The notes: generated by a model not told the origin, from the sequence alone. Shown: positions 33,657-42,640, numbered from the stretch's first letter. The stretch is 64,000 nt of DNA from Paenibacillus sp. J23TS9 (GCF_018403225.1 NZ_BOSG01000001.1:2480001-2544000); one strand, 5' to 3'. Program-made: numbers and translations.

Positions 33657-34613
33657 CTACCACAGACTGTTACCTGATCTGCGCGCAAACATATTGGCGA
33701 ATGTCAGCAGCCCGACACTGATTACGGCCTTGAATAATCCGACCGCTGTCGCGTATGAGAACCGCTGGTTCGTAATACCCACCCTGTAAACATAGGTATC
33801 GATGACATTAGCCACATCCCTCAGTACCGGATTCGAACCCAGCAGGAGAATGTCTTCAAAGCCCGCACTCAGGAGATTGCCGATAGCCAGAATCATGAAG
33901 ATCGCAACCACAGGTAAGATGGAAGGAATTGTAATCATAAATATTTGTTTGATTCGTCCCGCTCCGTCCATCGCTGCCGCTTCATACAGACTTGGATTGA
34001 CGCCTGCGATGGCAGCCAGATACACAATGGAGCCGAAGCCAATTTCTTTCCACACGCTTGTAGATACAATAATGCCCCAGAAATACTCAGCCTGGCCAAG
34101 GAATCCGATCGGCTCCTTGATCAAATGCAGCTTTTGCAGTAAAATGTTCAAGCTTCCGTTATCTGTCGACAGAATTGACATGGTAAAACCGGCGACAATA
34201 ACCCAGGACAGAAAATGCGGAAGATAGCTGACCGTCTGGATAACCCGTTTGAACACCATATGTCTCACTTCATTCAACATCAGCGCGAGAACAATCGGTG
34301 CCGGAAATCCGATACAGAACTTCAGCAAACTGATGATGATCGTGTTACGGATAATGGGCCAAAATTCAGGTGAGTGGAAAAACATGCTGAAATGCTTGAA
34401 ACCCACCCAAGGGCTCGCCCAAAACCCGTTAAAAATGCTGTAATCCTGAAAAGCCATTAATACACCATACATCGGTATGTAGGCAAAAACAAAAATTAAT
34501 AACAGTGCCGGTATAACCATCAGTTGGATATCCCACTGCTTGACCATCCGGTATGCGACTCCCCGCTTTTTCTTTACGTTCTCCACTTTTGTTATCGTTG
34601 CGAGCTGCGCCAT
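33657..34613 (-). CDS. Carbohydrate ABC transporter permease (LplB/YteP-like)
   Basis: 318 aa with six membrane helices and the EAA loop YEAAAMDGAGRIKQIFMITI near residue 225. It belongs to the MalF-like branch. The ATG at 34613 follows GAGGGGGGAA. It is the first gene of the importer operon and has a perfect cre-type site 24-37 bases upstream. Confidence 0.92.
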   Translation of the reverse strand: MAQLATITKVENVKKKRGVAYRMVKQWDIQLMVIPALLLIFVFAYIPMYGVLMAFQDYSIFNGFWASPWVGFKHFSMFFHSPEFWPIIRNTIIISLLKFCIGFPAPIVLALMLNEVRHMVFKRVIQTVSYLPHFLSWVIVAGFTMSILSTDNGSLNILLQKLHLIKEPIGFLGQAEYFWGIIVSTSVWKEIGFGSIVYLAAIAGVNPSLYEAAAMDGAGRIKQIFMITIPSILPVVAIFMILAIGNLLSAGFEDILLLGSNPVLRDVANVIDTYVYRVGITNQRFSYATAVGLFKAVISVGLLTFANMFARRSGNSLW

Positions 34614-34636
34614 ATGCTTCCCCCCTCAGCTATTAT

Positions 34637-34650
34637 TGTAATCGTTTGCA
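34637..34650 (-). promoter_or_regulatory. CcpA-type cre site upstream of the sugar importer
   Basis: TGTAATCGTTTGCA matches the cre consensus TGNAANCGNTNNCA at every fixed position. A TTGACC (34672-34677 on the minus strand) upstream could be the -35 element, which would put the cre site at or just after the transcription start, where CcpA represses. Confidence 0.7.
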
Positions 34651-34715
34651 ATAAAGGAATACTATTTGCCTGGTCAACGAAATCTGATACTTTTAACAGA
34701 TGCTGCACAATAATA

Positions 34716-34758
34716 TAAAAAAGCCCTTTCCCCCAGAAACCGGAGAAAGGGCTCTTTT
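34716..34758. terminator. Terminator of the SLH-domain gene
   Basis: An AGCCCTTTC/GAAAGGGCT stem is followed by TTTTTT on the minus strand and CTTTTTG on the plus strand. It closes the SLH-domain gene. Confidence 0.82.
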
Positions 34759-34765
34759 TGATATG

Positions 34766-35713
34766 CTACTTGAGTAAAGTTTTATCTATCCCGGGGATTG
34801 AAATCGGAGGTCCGTTCTCGCCGGGGGTTCTTTTTACACTTACCTTATATTTGCTATCGAGATAAAATGAAGCTTTTGCGGTTGAAATAACCTGCGGATA
34901 CATCTTTCCCGGTTCCGGTGTCGTGAAATGATAGTATGCTACAGCCTTTTGCCCCGAAAGAAAGTCAATGCGGTCAACCGAGATACCGTAGCCTGGATTT
35001 GGCATGCCGGACTTTGAAATTACGATTTTATTGACTTGATCATCGATCTTTTCCATTTGGACGGAAACCTCATCTTCCGATTCACCCGGATCCTGCTGCC
35101 CGTTATGCTTTTGGATATACTGAAGAGCATCATACGTCATTTCAGCTGCCTCCATACGAGTCATGTTTTGTTTGGGATAAAAACGATTCTGCCCGTCCAG
35201 CCCGGCAATACCTGACAGCAGCAAAAATTGCACCGCCGTTTTTGTCTCAGGCTGTATTTGGTCGCCATCCGCCACTGGCATCAGCATTTGTACGGATGGA
35301 TACGTTCCTGCTGTCGCCGTTACCGCTTTATACAGCAAAAGAGCAAATTGCTCTCTCGTTAGCTTGGCATTCCAATCCTTGATAGAACCAACAGGCAGGC
35401 CATTGTCCTGCGCGATGACTGCTGCTTTGGCGTACCAAGCATCGGGCGGTATATTATCGGCTTCGGATTTTCCGTTCACAGCCTTAAAATCCATTGCTTT
35501 CACAAGGATCTGAACGCCCTGTGCGGCCGTCAATTTGTCCGCTGGGGCAAATCTATCCGCGGACACGCCCTGTATAATGCCTTTGTTTTGCAGCTCTGCT
35601 GCTATTTTTTCCTGGCGGGTATCCTTAATATCTGAAAAAGCATAAGCCGATGTCGCAGCTGCAAGCGAGCAGGTTACCAACAATGCCACGGCTGTTTTTT
35701 TCATGTATCGCAT
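34766..35713 (-). CDS. S-layer homology (SLH) domain protein, secreted
   Basis: 315 aa with a Sec signal peptide (KKTAVALLVTCSLAAATSAYA, cleavage after Ala near residue 25). Two to three SLH repeats follow: AFSDIKDTRQEKIAAELQNK first, then DAWYAKAAVIAQDNGLP, then a third ending NRFYPKQNMTRMEAAEM. SLH repeats bind pyruvylated secondary wall polymers. The C-terminal 90 residues form an unrecognised domain. The ATG has a perfect GGAGGTGATC site. It looks like a cell wall-anchored protein with a small unknown cargo domain. Confidence 0.88.
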   Translation of the reverse strand: MRYMKKTAVALLVTCSLAAATSAYAFSDIKDTRQEKIAAELQNKGIIQGVSADRFAPADKLTAAQGVQILVKAMDFKAVNGKSEADNIPPDAWYAKAAVIAQDNGLPVGSIKDWNAKLTREQFALLLYKAVTATAGTYPSVQMLMPVADGDQIQPETKTAVQFLLLSGIAGLDGQNRFYPKQNMTRMEAAEMTYDALQYIQKHNGQQDPGESEDEVSVQMEKIDDQVNKIVISKSGMPNPGYGISVDRIDFLSGQKAVAYYHFTTPEPGKMYPQVISTAKASFYLDSKYKVSVKRTPGENGPPISIPGIDKTLLK

Positions 35714-35798
35714 AAACGATCACCTCCACTTTCTCAGACGGGGACGATCTTGTAAATGTTTCATATTATTGGCAAAAGAGCAGTTGCTCATTCTCCAA

Positions 35799-36284
35799 TT
35801 AAGCATTCGTATGCGTGCCAGCCTTTTCCGCTTCCAGGTCCAGTCCGAGCTTCTTATACAAATCATTCGTATATTTCTGCAGCTTGCGTTCCAGATCCTG
35901 CGCCTGCTGCTTGAAGCTGGTGAGCTCCCGTATCATTCTTGACCGGCCTGCAGGACTAAAGGTTTCCTGGATACGCTCCTTAAAATAATCGTGAACGATA
36001 TAATTCCTCTGTTTCCAAACCTCTTTCAGGAGTATTGTCTCTTCCTCTGAGAAAGGGAAATGATGCTGAATTTCATTTACCAGCTGGCCAAGCGAGTTGC
36101 TCAGCTTCTGATGATACAGATCGGCAAGATCTTCCTCTGTCGGAACCTTTCCCTGTGAGATCTTCATCAGCATTAACAAGTTGACAAGCTGCTGCTCGAG
36201 CGCCTGTGAATAGTATACAGCGAGTCCGAAATAAGCAAATAATTCTTTGGAATGTTCGCTATCCAAGAGCCGTGTCTGTTTCAT
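35799..36284 (-). CDS. Helical protein with HEPN-like R-x4-H motif
   Basis: About 161 aa from the second of two adjacent ATGs (36284), the better spaced from AGGAGG. It is predicted to be all helical and has a long C-terminal coiled coil (SFKQQAQDLERKLQKYTNDL). The central segment WKQRNYIVHDYF has Arg and His four residues apart, with the Arg-Asn pair and the following aromatic seen in HEPN (DUF86-like) RNases. No MNT antitoxin gene is adjacent. It could be a solitary HEPN protein or just a helical protein; the motif alone is weak. Confidence 0.65.
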   Translation of the reverse strand: MKQTRLLDSEHSKELFAYFGLAVYYSQALEQQLVNLLMLMKISQGKVPTEEDLADLYHQKLSNSLGQLVNEIQHHFPFSEEETILLKEVWKQRNYIVHDYFKERIQETFSPAGRSRMIRELTSFKQQAQDLERKLQKYTNDLYKKLGLDLEAEKAGTHTNA

Positions 36285-36406
36285 CATACCCTCCTACCCA
36301 TATCCGTGATGAGATCGTATAGTTCCATGTTAAAGGATGTACATCCAATCATCAACCAGCAATGTTATATAGGTACTCATCCACATCCATTGCAGGCTCG
36401 AAGAAA

Positions 36407-37117
36407 CTAGGTTCGGGCATCTCTTCGAACTGAAATAAACATGTAAATAAGGTACAGCAATAGAATATACACAAGACCATATCCAATAGCTCCCCAAACT
36501 TGTTCAGGCGTAAAAACCGTGCTGTTTATCAAACCGTCCATGATAGGCGATACCGGAGGCAGGATCCATCGTATCCAAGCAAACGGGAAAGGGAGCCGCG
36601 CGATAATGGATTTGGCTCCAAGCGATACAATGACCACAATCAGCATAATCGCGATTGCCCGTGCACCATTTGGCATCCATGCAGTTTGGAAAAAAAGCGA
36701 TAGCATGAAACCCAGTATGCCCAAAATCACATGTCCGCATATGGCCATTAGGAGCTCGTTAAGATAGACGGGTCTATTAAACATATGCGTTAAAATCGGA
36801 AAGACTATAAAGATAACCGTCAATAAAATCACAGGAATGAGGAGCGCCAGAATCTGGCTGAAAAGGTACTTTTTCATGCTACCAATATGTATGATGTGCA
36901 ATTGCTCCTGCTGCGGACTGCCGTGATTCAGGAAGGTTAAGCCCAGCCAAGCTGCACCGATAAACAAAAATACAGAAGTGACCGCGTAGCTGTCCATTAC
37001 GGGATTCGGTTTGTATGAATAAAGCAAAAACATAGCGATCAAGGTTGCAGCGAGCGGTGCAAAATAAGCATGCTTCCGGGTATAGCTTTTCAGTAAAAAG
37101 CGGACCAATGCTATCAC
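36407..37117 (-). CDS. ABC-2 type membrane permease
   Basis: 236 aa with six predicted membrane helices and no ATP-binding motif. The GTG start shares one base with the TAG stop of the ATPase gene, so they are translationally coupled; GGAGA lies 10 bases upstream. It should form a transporter with that ATPase. The direction (export of a small molecule or of a bacteriocin-like peptide) is not known. Confidence 0.85.
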   Translation of the reverse strand: MIALVRFLLKSYTRKHAYFAPLAATLIAMFLLYSYKPNPVMDSYAVTSVFLFIGAAWLGLTFLNHGSPQQEQLHIIHIGSMKKYLFSQILALLIPVILLTVIFIVFPILTHMFNRPVYLNELLMAICGHVILGILGFMLSLFFQTAWMPNGARAIAIMLIVVIVSLGAKSIIARLPFPFAWIRWILPPVSPIMDGLINSTVFTPEQVWGAIGYGLVYILLLYLIYMFISVRRDART

Positions 37118-38049
37118 TAAACCTGATCTCCTTTCTCAGAGGCAGCAGGCTGCAGCCATTCTCCTAGTGGAATGTTCATTCCCATGTTTGGAATCACCGA
37201 CACGATCGAACCGCCGCAATCTAGAATTTGTCGTAATAACAAGTCAGCTGCTTCGGACCGTACCTCAAGCTCACAGCTATCTGATCTGACTGCCAGATCG
37301 ACCATTCCCGGATGCTCGGATATTCGTTTTACCGCATTTGAATCGAGACCCCGTATGACAATTTGGGTGGTAGTTCCCGCTTCAAGATGCTTTTCCAATG
37401 TTTCTTTGATAATCTGCCCATTCTTCATCAGCAGCACACGGTCAGCAATCTGCTCAATCAGCTTGGGCTCATGAACCGACATGACAATCGCTGTACCGCC
37501 GCTTTTCAAACCAATCAGAATATTTACCAGATTTTCCTGTGCCTTCATATCCAGCCCCGACAAAGGCTCGTCCAGCAGAAGCAGATCAGGACTACCCATC
37601 ATCGCCTGGATTAAATTGATCTTTTGCAGCATGCCCTTCGAGAACTGTCTCATCCGGACATGCGCAAAGCTTTCCATACCAAGCTGACTCAAAAAGCCTC
37701 TCAGCTCATTCTCTGCCAATGCCTTTTCCATCCCGCGAACTTCTGCACTACTAAGCAAAAACTCCCAGGGAGTAAAGATAAGCGGAGGGAATCTTTCCGG
37801 AACATAGCCGGTAACCAGTCTTCTGCCGCTTACCCATCGTGTACCGCTTGTAGGGTGGGTAAGGCCAGCCAGCATCCGCAGAAGTGTGCTTTTGCCTGAG
37901 CCGTTCTTGCCTACTAAGGCGGTACATTCTCCTTTACATACTTTAAGCGAAATATCCTGCAGTACTTTACGCCTGCCATATACTTTAGCGGCGTCCTGCA
38001 TGACCATCAGTTCCGCAGATGCTCCATTTTCCATACCTGCAATCGCCAA
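37117..38049 (-). CDS. ABC transporter ATP-binding protein (ABC-2 partner)
   Basis: 310 aa with Walker A GKNGSGKST near residue 50, signature FSKGMLQK (variant of LSGGQ) near 147, Walker B LLLLDEPLSGLD, and an H-loop His in MSVHEPKLIEQ. A C-terminal domain of about 80 residues (KRISEHPGMVDLAVRSDS) is like those of CcmA/BcrA-type ATPases. The TTG at 38049 follows GGAGAGGAG. It is paired with the permease downstream. The nearby argS is 32 bases upstream and may be cotranscribed. Confidence 0.88.
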   Translation of the reverse strand: MAIAGMENGASAELMVMQDAAKVYGRRKVLQDISLKVCKGECTALVGKNGSGKSTLLRMLAGLTHPTSGTRWVSGRRLVTGYVPERFPPLIFTPWEFLLSSAEVRGMEKALAENELRGFLSQLGMESFAHVRMRQFSKGMLQKINLIQAMMGSPDLLLLDEPLSGLDMKAQENLVNILIGLKSGGTAIVMSVHEPKLIEQIADRVLLMKNGQIIKETLEKHLEAGTTTQIVIRGLDSNAVKRISEHPGMVDLAVRSDSCELEVRSEAADLLLRQILDCGGSIVSVIPNMGMNIPLGEWLQPAASEKGDQV

Positions 38050-38081
38050 GCCCGAATGCTCCTCTCCGGATTAATCCAAGT

Positions 38082-39782
38082 TTACATACGGTCAGGTGTC
38101 TGAAGTCCCAGCAGCTGCAAAGTTCGTGTTAAAGAAAGACCTGCCAGGCGTGTCAACTGCAATCTTGCAGATCGGGTCGACACTTCATCGGTGACAATTC
38201 TTTCCTTATTATAGAATTGATTGAAGGACTGCGCCACATCCAGAGCATAACGTGCCAGAACGGAAGGCTCATTATTTCGGATACCACGCAGCAATTGCTC
38301 AGGGAATCTCGTCAGCAGCTTCAAAAGCTCCCAGCCTGAATCCCCGAGTACATCAACGTTAGTGGATATCACCGCTGCAGCATCCTCTGCCGCCGCTTGT
38401 TCTAGAGCCGAACCCTTAGCGAGCACGCTTTGTGTTCTGGCATAGGTGTATTGTACATACGGACCTGTTTCACCGTCAAAATTCAGGGCGTCTTCCAACG
38501 AGAAATCCACTTCATTCACACGGTTATTCTTCAGGTCACCGAAAATAATAGCACCTATTCCTACTGCTTCCGCTACCTTCTCTTTATTTTCAAGCTCCGG
38601 ATTCTTTTCATCAATAATGCTCTTGGCCCGAGCTATTGCCTCGTCCAGCACTTGCTCAAGCACGACAATTTTGCCGCGGCGCGTAGACATTTTTTTGCCT
38701 TCAAATTTCATTAAGCCGAAGGGTACATGTGCGCATCTGTCAGCCCAATCCATACCCATGCGGCGAAGTACGGAAAATACCTGTTCAAAATGAAGCCTTT
38801 GCTCACTTCCAACGACATACAAAAGACGTTCAGCCTTCATTACATCATGTCTGTAGATCGCTGTGGCCAAGTCCCGCGTAGGATAAATGGTCGTTCCATC
38901 CGTCTTAATAATAAGACAAGGCGGCATGCCCTCATCATCCAGACGAACCACTAACGCTCCGTCACTTTCCTCAAGCAATCCCTGCTTCTTCAAGGTATCT
39001 ACAACCGTCTGCATTTTATCATTATAAAAGCTCTCTCCGAGTGTATGGTCGAAGCGGACATTCAGCCGCGTATACATCCGGTTGAACTCCTTCATGCTGA
39101 CTTCCACAAAATAAGTCCACAGTCTGCGTGCTTCTTCATCACCTGCTTCCAGCTTGCGGAACCAGTCCCTTGCCTCCGGCTCAAGCGTATCATCCTGTGG
39201 TGCTTCTTCATGAAAACGCACATACAGTTTAAGAGATTCGCCAATCGGATCTTCTGACAGTGCTTTGTCATCCCCCCATCTTTTGTAAGCGGCAATCTGC
39301 TTGCCAAACTGGGTTCCCCAATCACCAAGATGGTTAACGCTGACAACATTATAGCCGGCCAGTTTATACATATTGTACAGCGCTGCTCCTATCATGGTGG
39401 AACGTAAATGACCGATGCCAAAAGGCTTCGCAATGTTGGGAGAAGACATATCAATGACAACCTTGGTTCCTTTTCCCGTTTCCGCTACCCTGCCTTTCTC
39501 CAGTTCGCTCATGATTAGACTGCCATAATGCCCCCGGTTGAATTTCAAGTTAACATAAGGACCAGCCGCTTCCGCATGAATTAACGGATCTGTGATGGCT
39601 TCAGCGATCGCCCCAGCAACGGCCTGAGGAGCTTTTCTGAATTGTTTAGCCAATATAAAACAAGGGAAAGCCATATCTCCCATATTAGCAGAAGGTGGAA
39701 TCTCAAGCAGCTCCATGATTTGTTTTTCTTCTAGCGGAACATATGCCTTAAGAGCATCCGCTGCCCATTGGTATAACATCAT
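38082..39782 (-). CDS. argS: Arginyl-tRNA synthetase
   Basis: About 566 aa, class I synthetase. The HIGH-like motif FGIGHLRST is near residue 119 and the KMSKS-like KKMSTRRGK near 360. There is an N-terminal Arg-tRNA synthetase domain and a C-terminal DALR anticodon-binding domain (ARYALDVAQSFNQFYN). The ATG at 39782 has GAGAGG eight bases upstream. A T-box leader with an Arg specifier codon precedes it, so expression should rise when tRNA-Arg is uncharged. The ABC ATPase gene follows 32 bases downstream. Confidence 0.95.
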   Translation of the reverse strand: MMLYQWAADALKAYVPLEEKQIMELLEIPPSANMGDMAFPCFILAKQFRKAPQAVAGAIAEAITDPLIHAEAAGPYVNLKFNRGHYGSLIMSELEKGRVAETGKGTKVVIDMSSPNIAKPFGIGHLRSTMIGAALYNMYKLAGYNVVSVNHLGDWGTQFGKQIAAYKRWGDDKALSEDPIGESLKLYVRFHEEAPQDDTLEPEARDWFRKLEAGDEEARRLWTYFVEVSMKEFNRMYTRLNVRFDHTLGESFYNDKMQTVVDTLKKQGLLEESDGALVVRLDDEGMPPCLIIKTDGTTIYPTRDLATAIYRHDVMKAERLLYVVGSEQRLHFEQVFSVLRRMGMDWADRCAHVPFGLMKFEGKKMSTRRGKIVVLEQVLDEAIARAKSIIDEKNPELENKEKVAEAVGIGAIIFGDLKNNRVNEVDFSLEDALNFDGETGPYVQYTYARTQSVLAKGSALEQAAAEDAAAVISTNVDVLGDSGWELLKLLTRFPEQLLRGIRNNEPSVLARYALDVAQSFNQFYNKERIVTDEVSTRSARLQLTRLAGLSLTRTLQLLGLQTPDRM

Positions 39783-39812
39783 GATCAATACCTCTCTTTC
39801 ATTTTGAAAAAC

Positions 39813-40090
39813 AAAAAAGCCCTCATCTCCATAATAGAGACGAGAGCTTAAATTCCCGCGGTACCACTCTAAGTAAACGAAAGAGGCCTGGAGCCGTTCT
39901 TGTCGTTTCTCTTAAGAACTTTTAACGGGGTCAACCGGACTGATCTACTTGCTTCCTGAAGAAAAGCTTTGGACCAGCCATCTCACGGGTGCGCTTCACG
40001 AAGGAACCATGTACCGGCTTTCACTCTTTCCGGCTCGCTATCCATGTTCTGCCTTCCTTACTCTCCCGATCCTAGACGTTCAATTTTCAA
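39813..40090 (-). promoter_or_regulatory. T-box leader riboswitch of argS
   Basis: Read on the minus strand: Stem I begins near 40080 (AGAGTAAGG), with the distal arm AGCGAGCCGG..GCCGGT. A CGC specifier (39991-39993) lies in the context GAAGCGCACC, where other T-boxes place the codon before ACC. The T-box sequence AGAGTGGTACCGCGGGAA (39853-39870) is intact. The terminator AAGCTCTCGTCTC/GGAGATGAGGGCTT with six T is at 39813-39849. CGC is an Arg codon, consistent with argS control. Uncharged tRNA-Arg should favour antitermination. Confidence 0.92.
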
Positions 40091-40091
40091 T

Positions 40092-40121
40092 ATTATACAC
40101 ATCACATGAACGGGAATGCAA
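40092..40121 (-). promoter_or_regulatory. Predicted promoter of the argS T-box
   Basis: On the minus strand TTGCAT (40116-40121) and a perfect TATAAT (40092-40097) are separated by 18 bases; transcription would start near 40085. Confidence 0.65.
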
Positions 40122-40132
40122 GGGCTACTTCA

Positions 40133-40540
40133 TTATCTTGCCGTTAATTTGTCATGATTCATTTCTGTTGAAGACTGCCATGTCAGCAGCCCGTTTGCTT
40201 CAAGTACCTCCATGAATTTGGCTAGGCGTGGAAGCAAAGGCTCTGCGGCTTCACCAAAATGCTTATGAATCTCATCCGCAATTTCGCCTACCGATTGATT
40301 GCCGATACAGCGGGCAACCACAGCACTGCCCAAATCATCCAGATGAATCTGCACGGCCTCAGGCTGTTTTAGCCATTTGACGGATTGCCGTTCCAGCCAG
40401 CTCCTTCTTGGAAGGACTAATGTTACCCCCTCTTCAGCTTTTTGCACGACCGAAATACGGTTGGTTAAGACAGGAATCATATCAAGCAAATTTTGAGATT
40501 CAAGCTGATGACGATTTTTCTTAGGTTTAAATCCGATCAT
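40133..40540 (-). CDS. PqqD-family protein
   Basis: 135 aa. The PqqD-like winged-helix fold is suggested by DDLGSAVVARCIGNQSVGEI, a HFGEAAEPLLPRL segment and the C-terminal LEANGLLTW. PqqD domains bind leader peptides of ribosomally made peptides, but no precursor or radical SAM gene is visible here. The ATG is 5 bases after the OPT transporter stop codon and its GGGAGG site overlaps the transporter end, so the two are coupled. A peptide-binding role next to an oligopeptide transporter is inference. Confidence 0.8.
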   Translation of the reverse strand: MIGFKPKKNRHQLESQNLLDMIPVLTNRISVVQKAEEGVTLVLPRRSWLERQSVKWLKQPEAVQIHLDDLGSAVVARCIGNQSVGEIADEIHKHFGEAAEPLLPRLAKFMEVLEANGLLTWQSSTEMNHDKLTAR

Positions 40541-40545
40541 CTAAA

Positions 40546-42459
40546 CTACACCTCCCGCTTGGTAATCACGGACTTGTTCTTCCGCCCCATCGACATCCAG
40601 GTAAGCATGATAACGACAAGCATGAAAATAATAAATGGCAGCCAATTGTTCTCAATCAGTACTTTACCTGGAATCGGTACGTTAAGCCATATGAGAATCG
40701 CGATAATGACGCCAATCAACGACTCGCCCGCAATAAGTCCGGATGCAAGCAAAGTACCAGTTTCCACCCGTCTTTTGAGCAGTGCTTCATTTTTGCGTGA
40801 ACGCCATTCTACAAACCAGCGCACAATCCCGCCTACCATAATAGGCGTACTGACATGAATCGGCAGATAAATGCCTACGGCTACCGTTAATGAATTCAGG
40901 CCCAAAAATTCAAAGACTACAGCCGAAGCAACTCCGATAAAAATCAGATCCCACGGCAGGTTGCCGGACATAATCCCTTCAACGATCAACCGCATGAGTA
41001 CTGCTTTCGGAGCCGGCAGATCTTCGGAACCCAGTCCGTAGCTTTCATTCAGAACAGACAGAATGAACCCGATGACTAGTCCGCTTACCAAAACACCGAT
41101 CATCATGGCTACCTGCTGCTTCCAAGGTGTTCCGCCGACCAAATATCCAGTCTTCAGATCCTGGGAAATATCTCCCGCTACTGCAAGCGCCACACACACG
41201 ATGGCTCCAACGGTTAATGCCGCAATCATGCCGGTCATACCTGTCATGCCGGTCAATTTGAATATAATCGTGACAATCAACAGCGTTGCGATCGTCATTC
41301 CGGATACCGGTGATGATGAGCTTCCAACCAGCCCGACAATCCGTGAAGCGACCGTAACAAACAAGAAGCCGAATATGGCAATCGCAATAGCGCCGATAAT
41401 ACCCACATCCGTTAATGGGGCAAAAGCAATGACGATGACAAGCAAAGCGATCATAATGGTCACCCAAAAACCTGGGATATCAAAATGGGTACGATCGAGG
41501 GTTACCTTTTCATGATCTTTTCTTCTCAAGCCTGAGAGTGTAGCAGCCAGCGAGCTGAATAGCATAGGCAGTGATTTGACCAAGGTGATAATGCCACCGG
41601 CAGCGACTGCTCCGGCACCAATATAACGAATATAACCTTCCCATATTCCCCATGGATCCAGTCCCGGAATAGGCTTGTCTCCAGGCGGAAGCACGGAAGC
41701 ATCACCTGCTCCGAAAAAGCCGATCATCGGTATCAGGACCAGCCATGCCAAAATACCGCCGGCCAGCATTTGTCCTGAAATCCGCGGCCCGATGATATAG
41801 CCCACACCAAGCAGTGCCGGGTAAGTATCCATACCAATCAATGAATTTTTAAACTTGTAGATACCGGTTTCAATTTCTGTTTTGAAAAATTTGAATCCGT
41901 CTCCAAGGGCCTTAACCAAGCCGCCGGCTAGAAATCCGAACACGACCATCTTGGCGCTTTTCCCTCCGGTTTCACCGGATATCAGCACTTCTGCGCACGC
42001 CGTTCCTTCCGGGTATGGCAGTGTTTCATGTTCATTTACGATCAAAAGTCGGCGGAGCGGGATCATCATGGCCACACCCAGAAACCCGCCCACCAGAACA
42101 ATAAAGCTGACTGTACTCATATGCGGAACCTGGTTCCACATATACAGCGCTGGAATTGTAAAAATTGCCCCTGCCGCTACCGCCTCACCCGCAGTAGTCA
42201 TCGTCTGGACAATATTGTTTTCCAAGATGGATTTACGCTTGAATATTCCTCTCAGCACACCGAGGGAAATAACGGCTGCAGGAATGGAGGCGCTGACAGT
42301 CAATCCGATTTTAAGTCCGAGATACGCGTTGGCTGCTGCAAACACCACTGCGAGAATAATCCCCAAAATGATAGATAGCAAGGTTAACTCTGGAAGCGAC
42401 TTGGATGCTGGTATGTACGGTACAAATGATTCGGATTTCTTATGCTCTTTTGCGTTCAT
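40546..42459 (-). CDS. OPT family oligopeptide transporter
   Basis: About 637 aa with some 14 predicted membrane helices. Family features: an N-terminal ELTLLSIILGIILAVVFAAAN helix, the YPEGTACAEVL motif near 155, and GMDTYPALLGVGYIIGPR near 215. OPT proteins import peptides or metal chelates with protons. The ATG at 42459 follows GGAAGGAGA; the in-frame start at 42477 is within that region. It is coupled to the PqqD-family gene downstream. Confidence 0.92.
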   Translation of the reverse strand: MNAKEHKKSESFVPYIPASKSLPELTLLSIILGIILAVVFAAANAYLGLKIGLTVSASIPAAVISLGVLRGIFKRKSILENNIVQTMTTAGEAVAAGAIFTIPALYMWNQVPHMSTVSFIVLVGGFLGVAMMIPLRRLLIVNEHETLPYPEGTACAEVLISGETGGKSAKMVVFGFLAGGLVKALGDGFKFFKTEIETGIYKFKNSLIGMDTYPALLGVGYIIGPRISGQMLAGGILAWLVLIPMIGFFGAGDASVLPPGDKPIPGLDPWGIWEGYIRYIGAGAVAAGGIITLVKSLPMLFSSLAATLSGLRRKDHEKVTLDRTHFDIPGFWVTIMIALLVIVIAFAPLTDVGIIGAIAIAIFGFLFVTVASRIVGLVGSSSSPVSGMTIATLLIVTIIFKLTGMTGMTGMIAALTVGAIVCVALAVAGDISQDLKTGYLVGGTPWKQQVAMMIGVLVSGLVIGFILSVLNESYGLGSEDLPAPKAVLMRLIVEGIMSGNLPWDLIFIGVASAVVFEFLGLNSLTVAVGIYLPIHVSTPIMVGGIVRWFVEWRSRKNEALLKRRVETGTLLASGLIAGESLIGVIIAILIWLNVPIPGKVLIENNWLPFIIFMLVVIMLTWMSMGRKNKSVITKREV

Positions 42460-42568
42460 GAAAGTCTCTCCTTCCATTTATGTCTGAAGCTTCATGTAAA
42501 CAACCAACCATATAGTACCCCATTTCAATGGAACTCAAACCCCAAGCATAAGTATTGCATCAAGCATG

Positions 42569-42616
42569 AAAAAAGCCTGAAGTCCCTTGAGAGCACTCAA
42601 GAAAACTTCAGGCTTT
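42569..42616. terminator. Terminator of the copper-binding protein gene
   Basis: AAGCCTGAAGT pairs with ACTTCAGGCTT; an inner CTTGAG/CTCAAG stem continues it. Six T follow on the minus strand. It ends the gene at 42641. Confidence 0.85.
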
Positions 42617-42640
42617 ATGTAATTTATGATATGAATCAGC

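Noticed and set aside
41045..42487. Long ORFs opposite the OPT transporter (both strands, up to 201 codons)
   Set aside because: Low-complexity Ile/Thr/Ser-rich translations that mirror hydrophobic codons of the transporter; no ribosome binding site or domain.
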